Under the pieces are notes generated by a model. That model did not search any database and had not been told where the DNA came from. It was given only the letters and a program-made list of their open reading frames with translations. From contig JAZNHR010000045.1 in the NCBI GenBank assembly GCA_045577075.1, positions 1 to 18,455 on the forward strand: a stretch of DNA of 18,455 nucleotides, given 5' to 3'. This stretch comes from SIG447 sp045577075 (GTDB lineage Bacteria; Bacillota; Clostridia; UMGS1883; UMGS1540). The translations under genes were made by a program, and so were the position numbers. Shown here piece after piece: positions 1 through 7,194 of this stretch; the first letter of the stretch is position 1, and each line of letters begins with the position of its first letter.

Positions 1-139
1 CCTCTGCAAAGGTAAAGCTACGAGGCGTTTTTACGTTAATATCACTGTAGCGGTGGTTCACGCTTCGGATTTCCACGGTAAACTTTTTGTCACAACCAAT
101 ACGCTCTCCGCTGCCGTACCCTGTCATACTTTTAATCAT
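1..139 (-). CDS. yicC: YicC/YloC-family endoribonuclease, N-terminal part (cut by window edge)
   Basis: The reading frame begins at an ATG at 139 and runs off the window. Its first residues, MIKSMTGYGSGE, then VEIRSVNHRYSDINVKTPR, match the highly conserved N-terminus of the YicC/YloC family (typically MIRSMTGFGRGE then VE-x-x-SVNHR-x-x-D). In E. coli the family member is an endoribonuclease acting on RNA; the clostridial role is less well defined. The start lies only 4 nt after the leuS stop codon and uses a GAGGT-type Shine-Dalgarno inside the last leuS codons, so it is the third gene of the rsfS-leuS-yicC operon and probably translationally coupled. About 46 residues are visible, against nearly 300 for the whole family, so the catalytic C-terminal part cannot be assessed. 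Confidence 0.9.
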   Translation of the reverse strand, partial: MIKSMTGYGSGERIGCDKKFTVEIRSVNHRYSDINVKTPRSFTFAE

Positions 140-143
140 AAGA

Positions 144-2555
144 CTACCTCACCACAATATTGATAAGCTTATCCGGCACCGCAATGACTTTTACGACCTG
201 CTTGCCTTCTATAATTTCTTTGGCTTCCGGGCTTTCCATTGCAATTTTCTCCAGTTCTTCACGGCTCAGGCCTGTGGGAACAGTCATCTTACCGCGGATT
301 TTGCCGTTTGCCTGCAAAACGATTTCGATGGACTCGTCCTTCGTTTTAGCTTCATCGTATGTGGGCCAGCTGGCTTCGTGTAGATAGCCTTCAAAGCCTG
401 CCATTTGCCACATTTCTTCCGTGATATGCGGGGCTGTGGGATTTAAGAGAAGGAGGAATGTGCGCATTTCGGCACGGTTAATTCTTCCAAGCTTATAGAT
501 ATCGTTAATGAGGCTCATCATCGCTGCAATGGCGGTGTTAAACTTCATCTTCTCTGTATCTTCCGTGACCTTTTTGATGGTCTTATGCATTGCCCCTTCC
601 AGCTCCTTAGAGTAGGCATCGCCGTCCGTTAGCATTGGCATAAGATTCCATACACGCTCCAGGAACTTATGACAACCCTTTACACCGTTGGTGCTCCAGG
701 GCGTCGTCTGGTCAAAGGCACCGATGAACATTTCGTAGGTACGAAGAGTGTCCGCACCAAAGTTTTCCACAACCTCGTCCGGATTTACAACGTTGCCGCG
801 GGATTTAGACATCTTTTCGCCGTTTTCGCCCAGAATCATGCCGTGGGAAGTACGTTTTGCATAGGGCTCCTTCGTTTTTACTACGCCGATATCGTAGAGG
901 AATTTATGCCAGAATCTCGAGTAAAGGAGGTGCAGGGTGGTATGCTCCATACCGCCGTTATACCAGTCTACCGGGAGCCAGTAATCAAGAGCCTCTGCGG
1001 CCGCCAGCATATCATCATTATGGGGGTCAATATACCGCAGGAAATACCAGGATGAACCTGCCCATTGGGGCATGGTGTCCGTTTCGCGGCTGGCTTTGCC
1101 ACCGCATTTCGGGCAAGTGGTATCAATCCAGTCCGTTGCCTTGCAAAGGGGCGATTCACCTTCAGGGCCCGGTGCAAAGTTTTCAATTTCAGGGAGCGTA
1201 AGCGGAAGCTGGTCCTCAGGAACCGGTACCCAGCCGCACTTCTCGCACCATACAAGAGGAATGGGCTCACCCCAGTAGCGTTGACGGGAGAAAAGCCAGT
1301 CGCGCAGTTTATAGTTTACACGGCGCTGGCCGATGCCCTTTTCGGTGAGAAAGTCCATGATTTTCTCCATGGCGTCTTTCACCTGCAGGCCGTCCAGCAT
1401 GCCGGAATTGACCATCGTGCCGGTGGCAACATCGGTGAAGGCTTCTTTTTGCACATCTTCTCCGCCTGCCACAACCTCAATAATGGGCAGGTTAAATTTC
1501 TTTGCAAACTCCCAGTCACGGGTGTCATGTGCAGGCACTGCCATAATGGCACCTGTGCCGTATGTCATAAGTACATAGTCGGAAATCCAAACGGGAATTT
1601 CTTTTCCGTTTACAGGATTTATCGCCATAATGCCTTCAATGGGCACGCCGGACTTATCCTTATTAAGCTCCGTGCGCTCCAGCTCCGATTTATGTGCCGC
1701 TTCCTTTCGGTAGGCTTCAATGGCATCGAAATTCGTAATGTATTCTTTCAGCTCGTCAATAAAGGGGTGCTCCGGCGACAGTACCATATAGGTAGCACCG
1801 TAGAGGGTATCTGGGCGAGTGGTAAAAATGCGGACAGTTTTATCGCCGCGGTTTAATTTAAAATCAACCTCTGCCCCTTCCGAACGACCAATCCAATTGA
1901 CCTGCTGAATTTTTACTTTATCGATAAAGTCCAGCTCCTCGATGTCATCGATAAGACGCTGTGCATATTCGGTAATTTTCAGCATCCACTGGCTTTTACG
2001 CTTTTGCACAACTTCGCCGCCGCAACGCTCGCACTTGCCGTTTACGACTTCTTCGTTGGCAAGACCCACTTTACAGGAGGTACACCAGTTAATGGGCATT
2101 TCCTGCTTGTAGGCAAGTCCCTTTTCAAAAAGCTTCAAGAAAATCCACTGGGTCCACTTATAGTAGGCGGGGTCTGTGGTGTTGACTTCTCTGCCCCAGT
2201 CAAAGGAAAAGCCGATGCTTTTGAGCTGACGGCGGAAATTGCCAATGTTATTTTCCGTAACAACTGCCGGGTGAATATTATTTTTAATTGCAAAGTTTTC
2301 CGTAGGGAGGCCGAATGCGTCCCAGCCCATGGGGTAAAGCACGTTATAGCCGTCCAGCCGTTTTTTACGGGCAATAATATCCATTGCCGTATAGCTTCTG
2401 GGATGGCCTACATGGAGTCCATGCCCCGAAGGATAAGGAAACTCGACAAGCCCGTAAAACTTAGGCTTATCGGATTTGTTTTCCGCACGGAACGTTTCGT
2501 TCGTATACCAGTATTCCTGCCATTTCTTTTCAATTTCTCCGAACTTATAGTTCAT
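144..2555 (-). CDS. leuS: Leucyl-tRNA synthetase
   Basis: Class I synthetase charging tRNA-Leu in the cytosol; 803 residues, close to the usual bacterial length (about 800-860). Visible landmarks: HIGH-type motif HVGH at residues 48-51; zinc-ribbon-like cysteines (WCTSC, CERC) near 158-179; the threonine-rich editing-site motif TTRPDTLYG near 245; the editing aspartate region VPAHDTRD near 340-347; a second Cys cluster (WCEKCG, CPKCGG) near 437-484; KMSKS at 581-585; the C-terminal domain ends in INIVVR. An ATG three codons upstream (2564) is in frame, but the AAAGGA Shine-Dalgarno abuts it directly, while it sits 9 nt before the ATG at 2555 (MNYKF, the usual family start), so I chose 2555. 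The gene starts 15 nt after the rsfS stop and is followed 4 nt later by yicC. Confidence 0.98.
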   Translation of the reverse strand: MNYKFGEIEKKWQEYWYTNETFRAENKSDKPKFYGLVEFPYPSGHGLHVGHPRSYTAMDIIARKKRLDGYNVLYPMGWDAFGLPTENFAIKNNIHPAVVTENNIGNFRRQLKSIGFSFDWGREVNTTDPAYYKWTQWIFLKLFEKGLAYKQEMPINWCTSCKVGLANEEVVNGKCERCGGEVVQKRKSQWMLKITEYAQRLIDDIEELDFIDKVKIQQVNWIGRSEGAEVDFKLNRGDKTVRIFTTRPDTLYGATYMVLSPEHPFIDELKEYITNFDAIEAYRKEAAHKSELERTELNKDKSGVPIEGIMAINPVNGKEIPVWISDYVLMTYGTGAIMAVPAHDTRDWEFAKKFNLPIIEVVAGGEDVQKEAFTDVATGTMVNSGMLDGLQVKDAMEKIMDFLTEKGIGQRRVNYKLRDWLFSRQRYWGEPIPLVWCEKCGWVPVPEDQLPLTLPEIENFAPGPEGESPLCKATDWIDTTCPKCGGKASRETDTMPQWAGSSWYFLRYIDPHNDDMLAAAEALDYWLPVDWYNGGMEHTTLHLLYSRFWHKFLYDIGVVKTKEPYAKRTSHGMILGENGEKMSKSRGNVVNPDEVVENFGADTLRTYEMFIGAFDQTTPWSTNGVKGCHKFLERVWNLMPMLTDGDAYSKELEGAMHKTIKKVTEDTEKMKFNTAIAAMMSLINDIYKLGRINRAEMRTFLLLLNPTAPHITEEMWQMAGFEGYLHEASWPTYDEAKTKDESIEIVLQANGKIRGKMTVPTGLSREELEKIAMESPEAKEIIEGKQVVKVIAVPDKLINIVVR

Positions 2556-2570
2556 TTCTTCCATTCCTTT

Positions 2571-2921
2571 CTACTCTGTAAGCGAAGCGTCCACGCGCTC
2601 TGCATCGCCCCAAAGGCGTTCCAGACCGTAGAACTCGCGAATGTCCTTTTTAAACACATGTACAACCACGCTGCCGAAATCCAGAAGTACCCAGGCACCT
2701 TCCCGAAGGCCTTCCACGCGAAGGGGACGTTCTCCTTCTTCCGCTGCCTTGTCTATAAGCGCATTTGCAAGGGCCTGTACCTGCAAATTGGAACCGCCCG
2801 TGGCAATGACAAAATAATCTGCCACAATGGTAAGACCGCGAATATCCAGAATTTCAATATCACTTGCTTTTTTTTCGTTTAAAATCCTTGCATACTGTAT
2901 TGCCGTTTCTCGAGATTCCAA
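2571..2921 (-). CDS. rsfS: Ribosomal silencing factor RsfS (TTG start)
   Basis: Small protein of the RsfS/Iojap/DUF143 family that binds ribosomal protein uL14 on the 50S subunit and blocks subunit joining when nutrients are short. Family marks: KKASDIEILDIRG, then TIVADYFVIATGGSN, then REGAWVLLDFGSVVVHVF and FYGLERLWGDA. The frame is open up to an ATG at 2972, but that ATG lies inside the -10/spacer region of the promoter at 2961-2989, upstream of any plausible transcript start. A GGAGGT Shine-Dalgarno lies 8 nt before a TTG at 2921, giving a 116-residue protein starting (f)M-ESRETAIQYA, as in relatives. First gene of the operon with leuS and yicC; rsfS next to leuS is a common arrangement in Clostridia. 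Confidence 0.95.
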   Translation of the reverse strand: MESRETAIQYARILNEKKASDIEILDIRGLTIVADYFVIATGGSNLQVQALANALIDKAAEEGERPLRVEGLREGAWVLLDFGSVVVHVFKKDIREFYGLERLWGDAERVDASLTE

Positions 2922-2960
2922 ATAAAAGTACCTCCACTCTATACTGTCTTTTATCTTATT

Positions 2961-2989
2961 ATTATATCTCACTTTTCCGGGTTTGTCTA
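2961..2989 (-). promoter_or_regulatory. Sigma-A promoter of rsfS-leuS-yicC
   Basis: On the minus strand: -35 TAGACA (complement of 2984-2989), a 17-bp spacer, and a perfect -10 TATAAT (complement of 2961-2966). Expected transcript start is near 2954, leaving roughly 30 nt of leader with the GGAGGT site before the rsfS TTG. Confidence 0.8.
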
Positions 2990-3038
2990 CAATTTTTTCT
3001 AAAAAAGGTACCGCTTTTTCCCATATACAAAAAAAGTG

Positions 3039-3067
3039 TTGACTTTTTTAGTAGCCTATTGTAAAAT
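3039..3067 (+). promoter_or_regulatory. Sigma-A promoter of the M23 peptidase gene
   Basis: -35 TTGACT (3039-3044), exactly 17 bp, then -10 TAAAAT (3062-3067). The start codon is only about 20 nt downstream and the Shine-Dalgarno (GGAAGAGGTGG, 3071-3081) would lie near the very 5' end of the message, so the leader is short. It diverges from the rsfS promoter, with about 50 bp between the two -35 boxes. Confidence 0.75.
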
Positions 3068-3087
3068 ATTGGAAGAGGTGGTAATAT

Positions 3088-3825
3088 TTGAGAAATAGAG
3101 TGCTTTTGTTTCGTATCTTTTTCATTGCCGGTCTCCTCGTTTGGGGACTGTATACGAAAGCACACCCCGGATATGATATGTTTCTCTGCGGTCAAAAAGT
3201 CGGCGCCGTTAAAAACAGAACGCAAGCAGAGGATATTATGGAGATTATCCGGCATGAAACACAAAACGAAAACCTGTCGCCCATCCTGTATCTTCGATTT
3301 TTCAAATCTTCCGACAGTATGCATACGGCATTGCTTTTAGAAAACGCAAGACGAGTCACCGGTACTACGCCGGTTGCCGAAGAAGTTGCCGCCACGCAAA
3401 TAGAACCAGAAGAAACTCCTCTCCTCCCCCCGGGCGTAGGGAGTGGCATCTTTCGGTCTCCCCTTTCGGCGTTTTGCGTTTCCTCGCCGTTTGGCACGGA
3501 GGAAGGCCGAAATCATGAAGGGGTAGACATGGCGGCGGAAGCAAATACGCAAATTTTTGCCGCAGACAACGGCACGGTGATTTTTAGCGGCGAATGCCAA
3601 GGGTACGGCAATCTCATTATTCTTGACCATCAAAACGGTTACCAAAGCTACTACGCCCATTGCAGTGCACTGCATGTAACCTTGGGTGACACGCCGCAAA
3701 AAGGGGACGTGATTGGTCTGGTGGGAAGTACAGGTAACAGCACGGGGCCGCATCTTCACTTTGAAATTCGAAAGGACGAGGTGCCGCAAGACCCCCTTTT
3801 GTTTCTCCCCGATGCTTTCACATAA
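3088..3825 (+). CDS. Membrane-anchored M23 (LytM-type) zinc metallopeptidase
   Basis: 245 residues with a TTG start preceded by AGGTGG at a 6-nt gap. An N-terminal hydrophobic segment (about residues 5-21, after basic residues) acts as signal anchor or signal peptide, so the enzyme sits outside the cytoplasm. Residues about 22-120 are an unrecognised linker region rich in Glu/Pro near its end. The C-terminal LytM/M23 domain (about 124-240) has the full zinc set: H143-x3-D147 (NHEGVDM), catalytic YYAH191, and H222-L-H224 (GPHLHFE). Such enzymes cut peptide cross-links in peptidoglycan, or bind without cutting when residues are lost; here all are present, so an active endopeptidase is inferred. 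It could be sporulation-related like SpoIIQ, but I see no sigma-F promoter, only a sigma-A one. Single-gene unit ending at a shared terminator. Confidence 0.9.
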   Translation: MRNRVLLFRIFFIAGLLVWGLYTKAHPGYDMFLCGQKVGAVKNRTQAEDIMEIIRHETQNENLSPILYLRFFKSSDSMHTALLLENARRVTGTTPVAEEVAATQIEPEETPLLPPGVGSGIFRSPLSAFCVSSPFGTEEGRNHEGVDMAAEANTQIFAADNGTVIFSGECQGYGNLIILDHQNGYQSYYAHCSALHVTLGDTPQKGDVIGLVGSTGNSTGPHLHFEIRKDEVPQDPLLFLPDAFT

Positions 3826-3848
3826 TGGAGAAAACGCAGACAAAAAGC

Positions 3849-3894
3849 AAACGAGGCAAAGGGGTTCTGCCATAGCAGAAGCTTTGCCTCGTTT
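3849..3894. terminator. Bidirectional terminator between the M23 gene and spoVAE
   Basis: Perfect 13-bp outer arms AAACGAGGCAAAG (3849-3861) and CTTTGCCTCGTTT (3882-3894), with a nested 6-bp hairpin TTCTGC-cata-GCAGAA (3865-3880) inside. T runs follow on both strands, so it can serve both converging genes. Confidence 0.85.
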
Positions 3895-4248
3895 TTATTT
3901 CATTTTGGGTTTAAAGATTAAGGACGCTAAAAAGGCAAATAAAATTGCCGCAGATACGCCACCGGCTACAGAAGTCAGTCCCCCTGTCAGAATACCTACG
4001 AGGCCTTTTTCCCCAATTGCCTTCACCACGCCGTTATAAAGGGTATAGCCAAAACCGGTAATGGGCACTGTGGCACCTGCACCGGCAAACTCCACAAGAG
4101 GTCTGTATACACCAATGAGTGTTAAAAACACCCCCACGCAAACAAACGTTACCAGGATACGTGCCGGGGTTAGTTTCGTTTTATCAATGAGAATTTGCCC
4201 GATTGCACAAATGAGTCCTCCAACCCAAAAGGCATTTATATATTCCAT
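3895..4248 (-). CDS. spoVAE: Stage V sporulation protein AE (SpoVAE)
   Basis: 117 residues, almost all hydrophobic, with about four membrane segments. It carries the family's hallmark stretches GGLICAIGQILIDKTKLTPARI and then VEFAGAGATVPITGFGYTL and GLVGILTGGLTS, ending in IFKPKMK. SpoVA proteins form the inner-membrane channel that moves dipicolinic acid into the forespore and out during germination. The ATG has an AAGGTGG Shine-Dalgarno about 7 nt upstream. In Bacillus the gene sits in a spoVA operon with spoVAC and spoVAD; here it stands alone, flanked by a terminator and by the divergent zur promoter, so partners must be elsewhere. Regulation: a sigma-G-like promoter directly upstream. 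Family identity is very secure. Confidence 0.95.
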   Translation of the reverse strand: MEYINAFWVGGLICAIGQILIDKTKLTPARILVTFVCVGVFLTLIGVYRPLVEFAGAGATVPITGFGYTLYNGVVKAIGEKGLVGILTGGLTSVAGGVSAAILFAFLASLIFKPKMK

Positions 4249-4275
4249 GCAAAACCCACCTTCTTTCTTTTTGTC

Positions 4276-4305
4276 TAGGATGCGTATAATAAGTAAAAAA
4301 TATAC
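4276..4305 (-). promoter_or_regulatory. Sigma-G-like promoter of spoVAE
   Basis: On the minus strand: -35 GTATAT (complement of 4300-4305), 17 bp, -10 CATCCTA (complement of 4276-4282). This fits the Bacillus sigma-G pattern (GYATRA, 16-18 bp, CATNNTA) at all but one position. The distance to the start codon leaves a leader of about 20 nt including the Shine-Dalgarno. Confidence 0.65.
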
Positions 4306-4314
4306 GAGAAAGCC

Positions 4315-4343
4315 TTGACAAAAATTCCATATTCCTGTATACT
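4315..4343 (+). promoter_or_regulatory. Sigma-A promoter of the zur-znuACB operon
   Basis: Consensus -35 TTGACA (4315-4320), 17-bp spacer, -10 TATACT (4338-4343). The expected transcript start is near 4350, directly beside the Fur-family operator at 4351-4365. It diverges from the sigma-G-like spoVAE promoter, whose -35 ends only 9 bp away. Confidence 0.85.
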
Positions 4344-4350
4344 ACAAAAT

Positions 4351-4365
4351 TGAAAATGATTCTCA
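4351..4365. promoter_or_regulatory. Fur-family (probably Zur) operator
   Basis: TGAAAATGATTCTCA matches the 7-1-7 Fur-family box TGATAATNATTATCA at 13 of 15 positions (12 of its 14 defined bases) and forms an imperfect palindrome; outer arms TTGAA (4350-4354) and TTCAA (4368-4372) extend the symmetry. Lying at the predicted transcript start, it would block the promoter when bound. The regulator gene directly downstream, followed by a zinc importer, makes Zur the likely ligand; this is inference from context, since Fur and Zur boxes are similar. Confidence 0.75.
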
Positions 4366-4390
4366 AATTCAAAAGCAGGTGAATTTTTTT

Positions 4391-4786
4391 ATGGCATATA
4401 CCACAAGACAGCGTACGCTATTACATACGTTCCTAAAAACCCATTCCCACGTTTCCATGCGTGAAATTCTGGATTTTGCCAGAGTGGAAGGGATTGGAAC
4501 GGCCACGGTGTATCGATATTTAGATAAACTCGTGCAGGAAGGTCTCCTTTGTAAATATGCCCACGGCGGCACAAGAGAAGGCGGCACGTGTTTCCAATGG
4601 CACGAAATGGATTGCCGTCTGTATCATTTTGTTTGTAACGACTGCGGCAAATGCTTTCATTTGGACTGCCACCATCTCGACAAAGTGGACGAGCATATCA
4701 CGGCGCACCATGCGTTTGCGGTGGATTTATCTCAAACTGTATTTCGCGGCCGATGCGAGCGCTGTGCCGGAAAGGAGACCGTATGA
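4391..4786 (+). CDS. zur: Fur-family zinc-responsive repressor (Zur-like)
   Basis: 131-residue Fur-family protein. Residues about 1-75 form the winged-helix DNA-binding domain (HVSMREILDF, then GIGTATVYRYLDKLVQEGL). The dimerisation/metal domain follows, with structural zinc cysteines C82-x2-C85 and C122-x2-C125 and many His residues between (H90, H94, H95, H102, H106, H107). Assignment as Zur rather than Fur or PerR rests on the znuACB genes behind it. A GTG at 4379 is in frame, but it forms part of the AGGTGA Shine-Dalgarno that sits 8 nt before the ATG at 4391, so the ATG is the start. The stop overlaps the znuA start (ATGA), and the gene is probably autoregulated through the box at 4351-4365. 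Confidence 0.9.
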   Translation: MAYTTRQRTLLHTFLKTHSHVSMREILDFARVEGIGTATVYRYLDKLVQEGLLCKYAHGGTREGGTCFQWHEMDCRLYHFVCNDCGKCFHLDCHHLDKVDEHITAHHAFAVDLSQTVFRGRCERCAGKETV

Positions 4787-5688
4787 AAAAACTGATACTC
4801 CCTCTTCTATTTTGTTTTCTGCTGTGTGGCTGCACAGGACTTTTACCACAGGATGACGGGCGTGTCAAAATTGTAGCAACGCTTTTTCCCCAGTATGATT
4901 TTGCCAGAGAAATTTGCGGCGATAAGGCAGATATATTTTTACTCTTGCCCCCGGGCATGGACAGTCATTCCTACGAACCCACGCCTTCTAATATGGTAAA
5001 AATCAGCGAGGCGGACCTGTTTCTTTACACCGGGAGCGCTATGGAGCCTTGGGCGGACAAGCTTTCCGAAAGTGTAAAGGGGGAGCGCGTGGATGTTTCC
5101 CACGGTCTTTCCCTTTTAAGCGGCGACGATATTCACCATTCCGAGACCCACACCCACGCGAAAGAAACGACAGACCCCCACGTCTGGACAAATCCGCAAA
5201 ATGCAGTTTCCATGGTGGATACCATATGCGCAGCCGTCTGCAAAAAGGATCCGGTGAATGCAGACTTTTATCGCCAAAATACAGAAAACTACAAGGCAAA
5301 GCTGTTACAGCTTGACAGGGAATTTGAAACTTGCGTACAAAACGGAAAACGGAAACACATTGTGTTCGGCGGTCACTTTGCCATGCGATATTTTGTGCAT
5401 CGATACGGCTTATCCTATGCGTCTGCCTTTGATGCCTGCAGCGGGGAGACAGAGCCTTCCCCGTCCACCTTGATTTCCCTTGTGGAATCCATGCGTACAG
5501 AATGTATCCCGGCCGTATTTTACGAAGAGCTGTCTACGCCCCGAACGGCGGCTCTGATTGCCGAAGAAACAGGCGCGCAAATGCTCCTTCTCCATTCGTG
5601 TCACAACATTTCTAAAGACGAGAGTGGCGAAACATATCTGTCGCTTATGTATAAGAATTTGGAAAATTTAAAGATAGGACTGAATTGA
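4783..5688 (+). CDS. znuA: Zinc ABC transporter, substrate-binding lipoprotein
   Basis: 301 residues. N-terminal signal with lipobox L-C-G-C17, so the mature protein is lipid-anchored outside the membrane. Cluster A-I (ZnuA/TroA) solute-binding fold: VKIVATLFPQYDFAREI at the start of the domain; metal ligands inferred at H62 (GMDSHSYEP), H133 (DPHVW) and H198 (GGHFAMRY). A His-rich loop (DDIHHSETHTHAK, about 115-127) lies before H133, a feature typical of zinc rather than manganese binders. The C-terminal LLHSCHN region is typical of clostridial members. The start overlaps the zur stop by ATGA and has an AAGGAG site upstream. Captures zinc and hands it to the ZnuB channel encoded downstream. 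Confidence 0.95.
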   Translation: MKKLILPLLFCFLLCGCTGLLPQDDGRVKIVATLFPQYDFAREICGDKADIFLLLPPGMDSHSYEPTPSNMVKISEADLFLYTGSAMEPWADKLSESVKGERVDVSHGLSLLSGDDIHHSETHTHAKETTDPHVWTNPQNAVSMVDTICAAVCKKDPVNADFYRQNTENYKAKLLQLDREFETCVQNGKRKHIVFGGHFAMRYFVHRYGLSYASAFDACSGETEPSPSTLISLVESMRTECIPAVFYEELSTPRTAALIAEETGAQMLLLHSCHNISKDESGETYLSLMYKNLENLKIGLN

Positions 5689-5692
5689 TTTT

Positions 5693-6379
5693 ATGATTTT
5701 ATCCTGTAACCAGCTCACGTTTTCCTACGACAGTGTAGTCATCGAGGATGTGACCTTTACAGCTAAAATAGGCGATTTCATCTGTATTGTCGGTGAAAAC
5801 GGCAGCGGTAAAACCACACTGGTTAAAGCCATTTTGGGACTGCTGCCTACAAAAAGTGGCTCTGTGCAGATAAAGGCGGACGTGCCCGTAGGCTACGTTC
5901 CCCAAAAGCTTTCCATAAGCCGCGATTTCCCTGCGTGTGTCGAGGAAATTGTTCGAAGCGGTATTGTAACAAAACGTCCCTTCCTGTCCAGAGCAGAAAA
6001 GGAAACGGCTCTTCATGCCATGGAGCTTTTTGACATCACCGGCCTTCGCCGCAAAAGCTTTCGCGCCCTTTCCGGCGGCCAACAGCAACGCGTGCTTCTC
6101 GCCCGTGCGTTTTGTGCATCCAAAGAATTTTTAGTGCTGGACGAGCCTGTAACAGGGCTTGACCCCAAGGCAGTTTCTGATTTATATGCACTGCTTAAAA
6201 AAATAAACGAGCAGGAAAAGACCACGATCTTGATGGTCTCCCATGATATTCGTGCAGCAATGCAAATCGCAACAAAAATATTACACATGGATAAGACCGT
6301 CCAGTTTTTTGGCGCGCCGGAACACTATATTTGCAGCGAATGCGGCAAACGTTTTATGGGGGGTGAAAAAAATGCCTGA
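5693..6379 (+). CDS. znuC: Zinc ABC transporter, ATP-binding protein
   Basis: 228-residue cytoplasmic ATPase of the metal-type ABC importer. Walker A GENGSGKTT near residues 34-42, Q-loop region PQKLSI near 70, signature LSGGQQQRV near 125, Walker B FLVLDEP near 145, H-loop VSHD near 182. Starts 4 nt after znuA; the ribosome binding site is weak (AGGA 13 nt upstream), so coupling to znuA translation is likely. Ends inside znuB with an 8-nt overlap. Oddity: the C-terminal tail reads YICSECGKRF, placing a CxxC pair at C214 and C217, where I would not expect one in this family. Confidence 0.95.
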   Translation: MILSCNQLTFSYDSVVIEDVTFTAKIGDFICIVGENGSGKTTLVKAILGLLPTKSGSVQIKADVPVGYVPQKLSISRDFPACVEEIVRSGIVTKRPFLSRAEKETALHAMELFDITGLRRKSFRALSGGQQQRVLLARAFCASKEFLVLDEPVTGLDPKAVSDLYALLKKINEQEKTTILMVSHDIRAAMQIATKILHMDKTVQFFGAPEHYICSECGKRFMGGEKNA

Positions 6380-7181
6380 TATTATGACCCTTCTTTCCTA
6401 CTCCTTTATGCAGCGTGCTCTCATTGTCGGGCTTTTGGTAGCCCCTTGTGCTGCTCTTCTCGGTGTTTCTCTCGTACTTCGTCGCTACGCCATGATTGGG
6501 GACGGACTTTCCCACGTGGGTTTTGGTGCACTATCTCTTGCCCTGGCTCTGGATGCCGCCCCCCTTGCGGTTTCTCTCCCGATTGTGATTGCGGCGGCGT
6601 TTCTGCTTCTGCGTCTTAGCGACGGGAGCCGTCTACAGGGGGATTCGGCAATTGCACTAATTTCCTCCTCAGCAATTGCCGCCGGGGTTGTAATTACATC
6701 CCTTTCAAAGGGCATGAGCACAGATGTAAATGACCTGATGTTCGGCAGTATTCTGGCTATGACGAAAAGCGACGTTCTCCTTAGCGTCATTCTTTCCCTG
6801 TCTGTTCTGTTGGTCTTTATTCTCTATTACCGAAAGATTTTTTCTATTACATTTGACGAAAGCTTTGCGCGCACTACGGGCATACGTGTTTCCTCCCACA
6901 CCATACTCCTTGCCCTTTTAACGGCAATTACTATCGTAGTGGGTATGCGGATTATGGGGGCAATGCTTATATCCAGCCTCATTATTTTTCCCGCGCTGAC
7001 GGCTATGCGCGTATTCCGAAGCTTTCGCGGCGTAACCATATTTGCCGCGGTTATATCCCTGCTTTCTTTTATAGCCGGACTTATTCTGTCTTTCCGATTT
7101 TCCTTGCCCACGGGAGCGACCATTGTACTTACGAATTTATTTTTCTTTCTGCTTTGCAGCATTTTAGGACGAAAAAGATAA
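6372..7181 (+). CDS. znuB: Zinc ABC transporter, permease
   Basis: 269-residue, very hydrophobic protein of the ABC-3 (ZnuB/MntB/TroB) permease family with about eight membrane segments. Family marks: RRYAMIGDGLSHVGFG near residues 38-53, DVNDLMFGSIL near 117-127, and GMRIMGAMLISSLIIFPA near 192-209. The frame is open further upstream, but the ATG at 6372 is preceded by a strong GGGGGGTGA site 5 nt away and overlaps the end of znuC by 8 nt. Forms the membrane channel of the importer with ZnuA and ZnuC. Confidence 0.95.
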   Translation: MPDIMTLLSYSFMQRALIVGLLVAPCAALLGVSLVLRRYAMIGDGLSHVGFGALSLALALDAAPLAVSLPIVIAAAFLLLRLSDGSRLQGDSAIALISSSAIAAGVVITSLSKGMSTDVNDLMFGSILAMTKSDVLLSVILSLSVLLVFILYYRKIFSITFDESFARTTGIRVSSHTILLALLTAITIVVGMRIMGAMLISSLIIFPALTAMRVFRSFRGVTIFAAVISLLSFIAGLILSFRFSLPTGATIVLTNLFFFLLCSILGRKR

Positions 7182-7194
7182 AGGAGTTTTTGAG

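Noticed and set aside
1065..1856. Long plus-strand open frame (263 codons) opposite leuS
   Set aside because: It lies wholly antisense to a well-conserved synthetase gene, has no family resemblance and no ribosome binding site; it is a coding shadow. The same holds for the frame at 2004-2882.
3000..3090. Sigma-F promoter making the M23 gene a spoIIQ equivalent
   Set aside because: No GYWTA-15-GGNRANNNT pattern was found, while a good sigma-A promoter with 17-bp spacing is present.
4379..4390. GTG start for zur at 4379
   Set aside because: This GTG is part of the AGGTGA ribosome binding site for the ATG at 4391.
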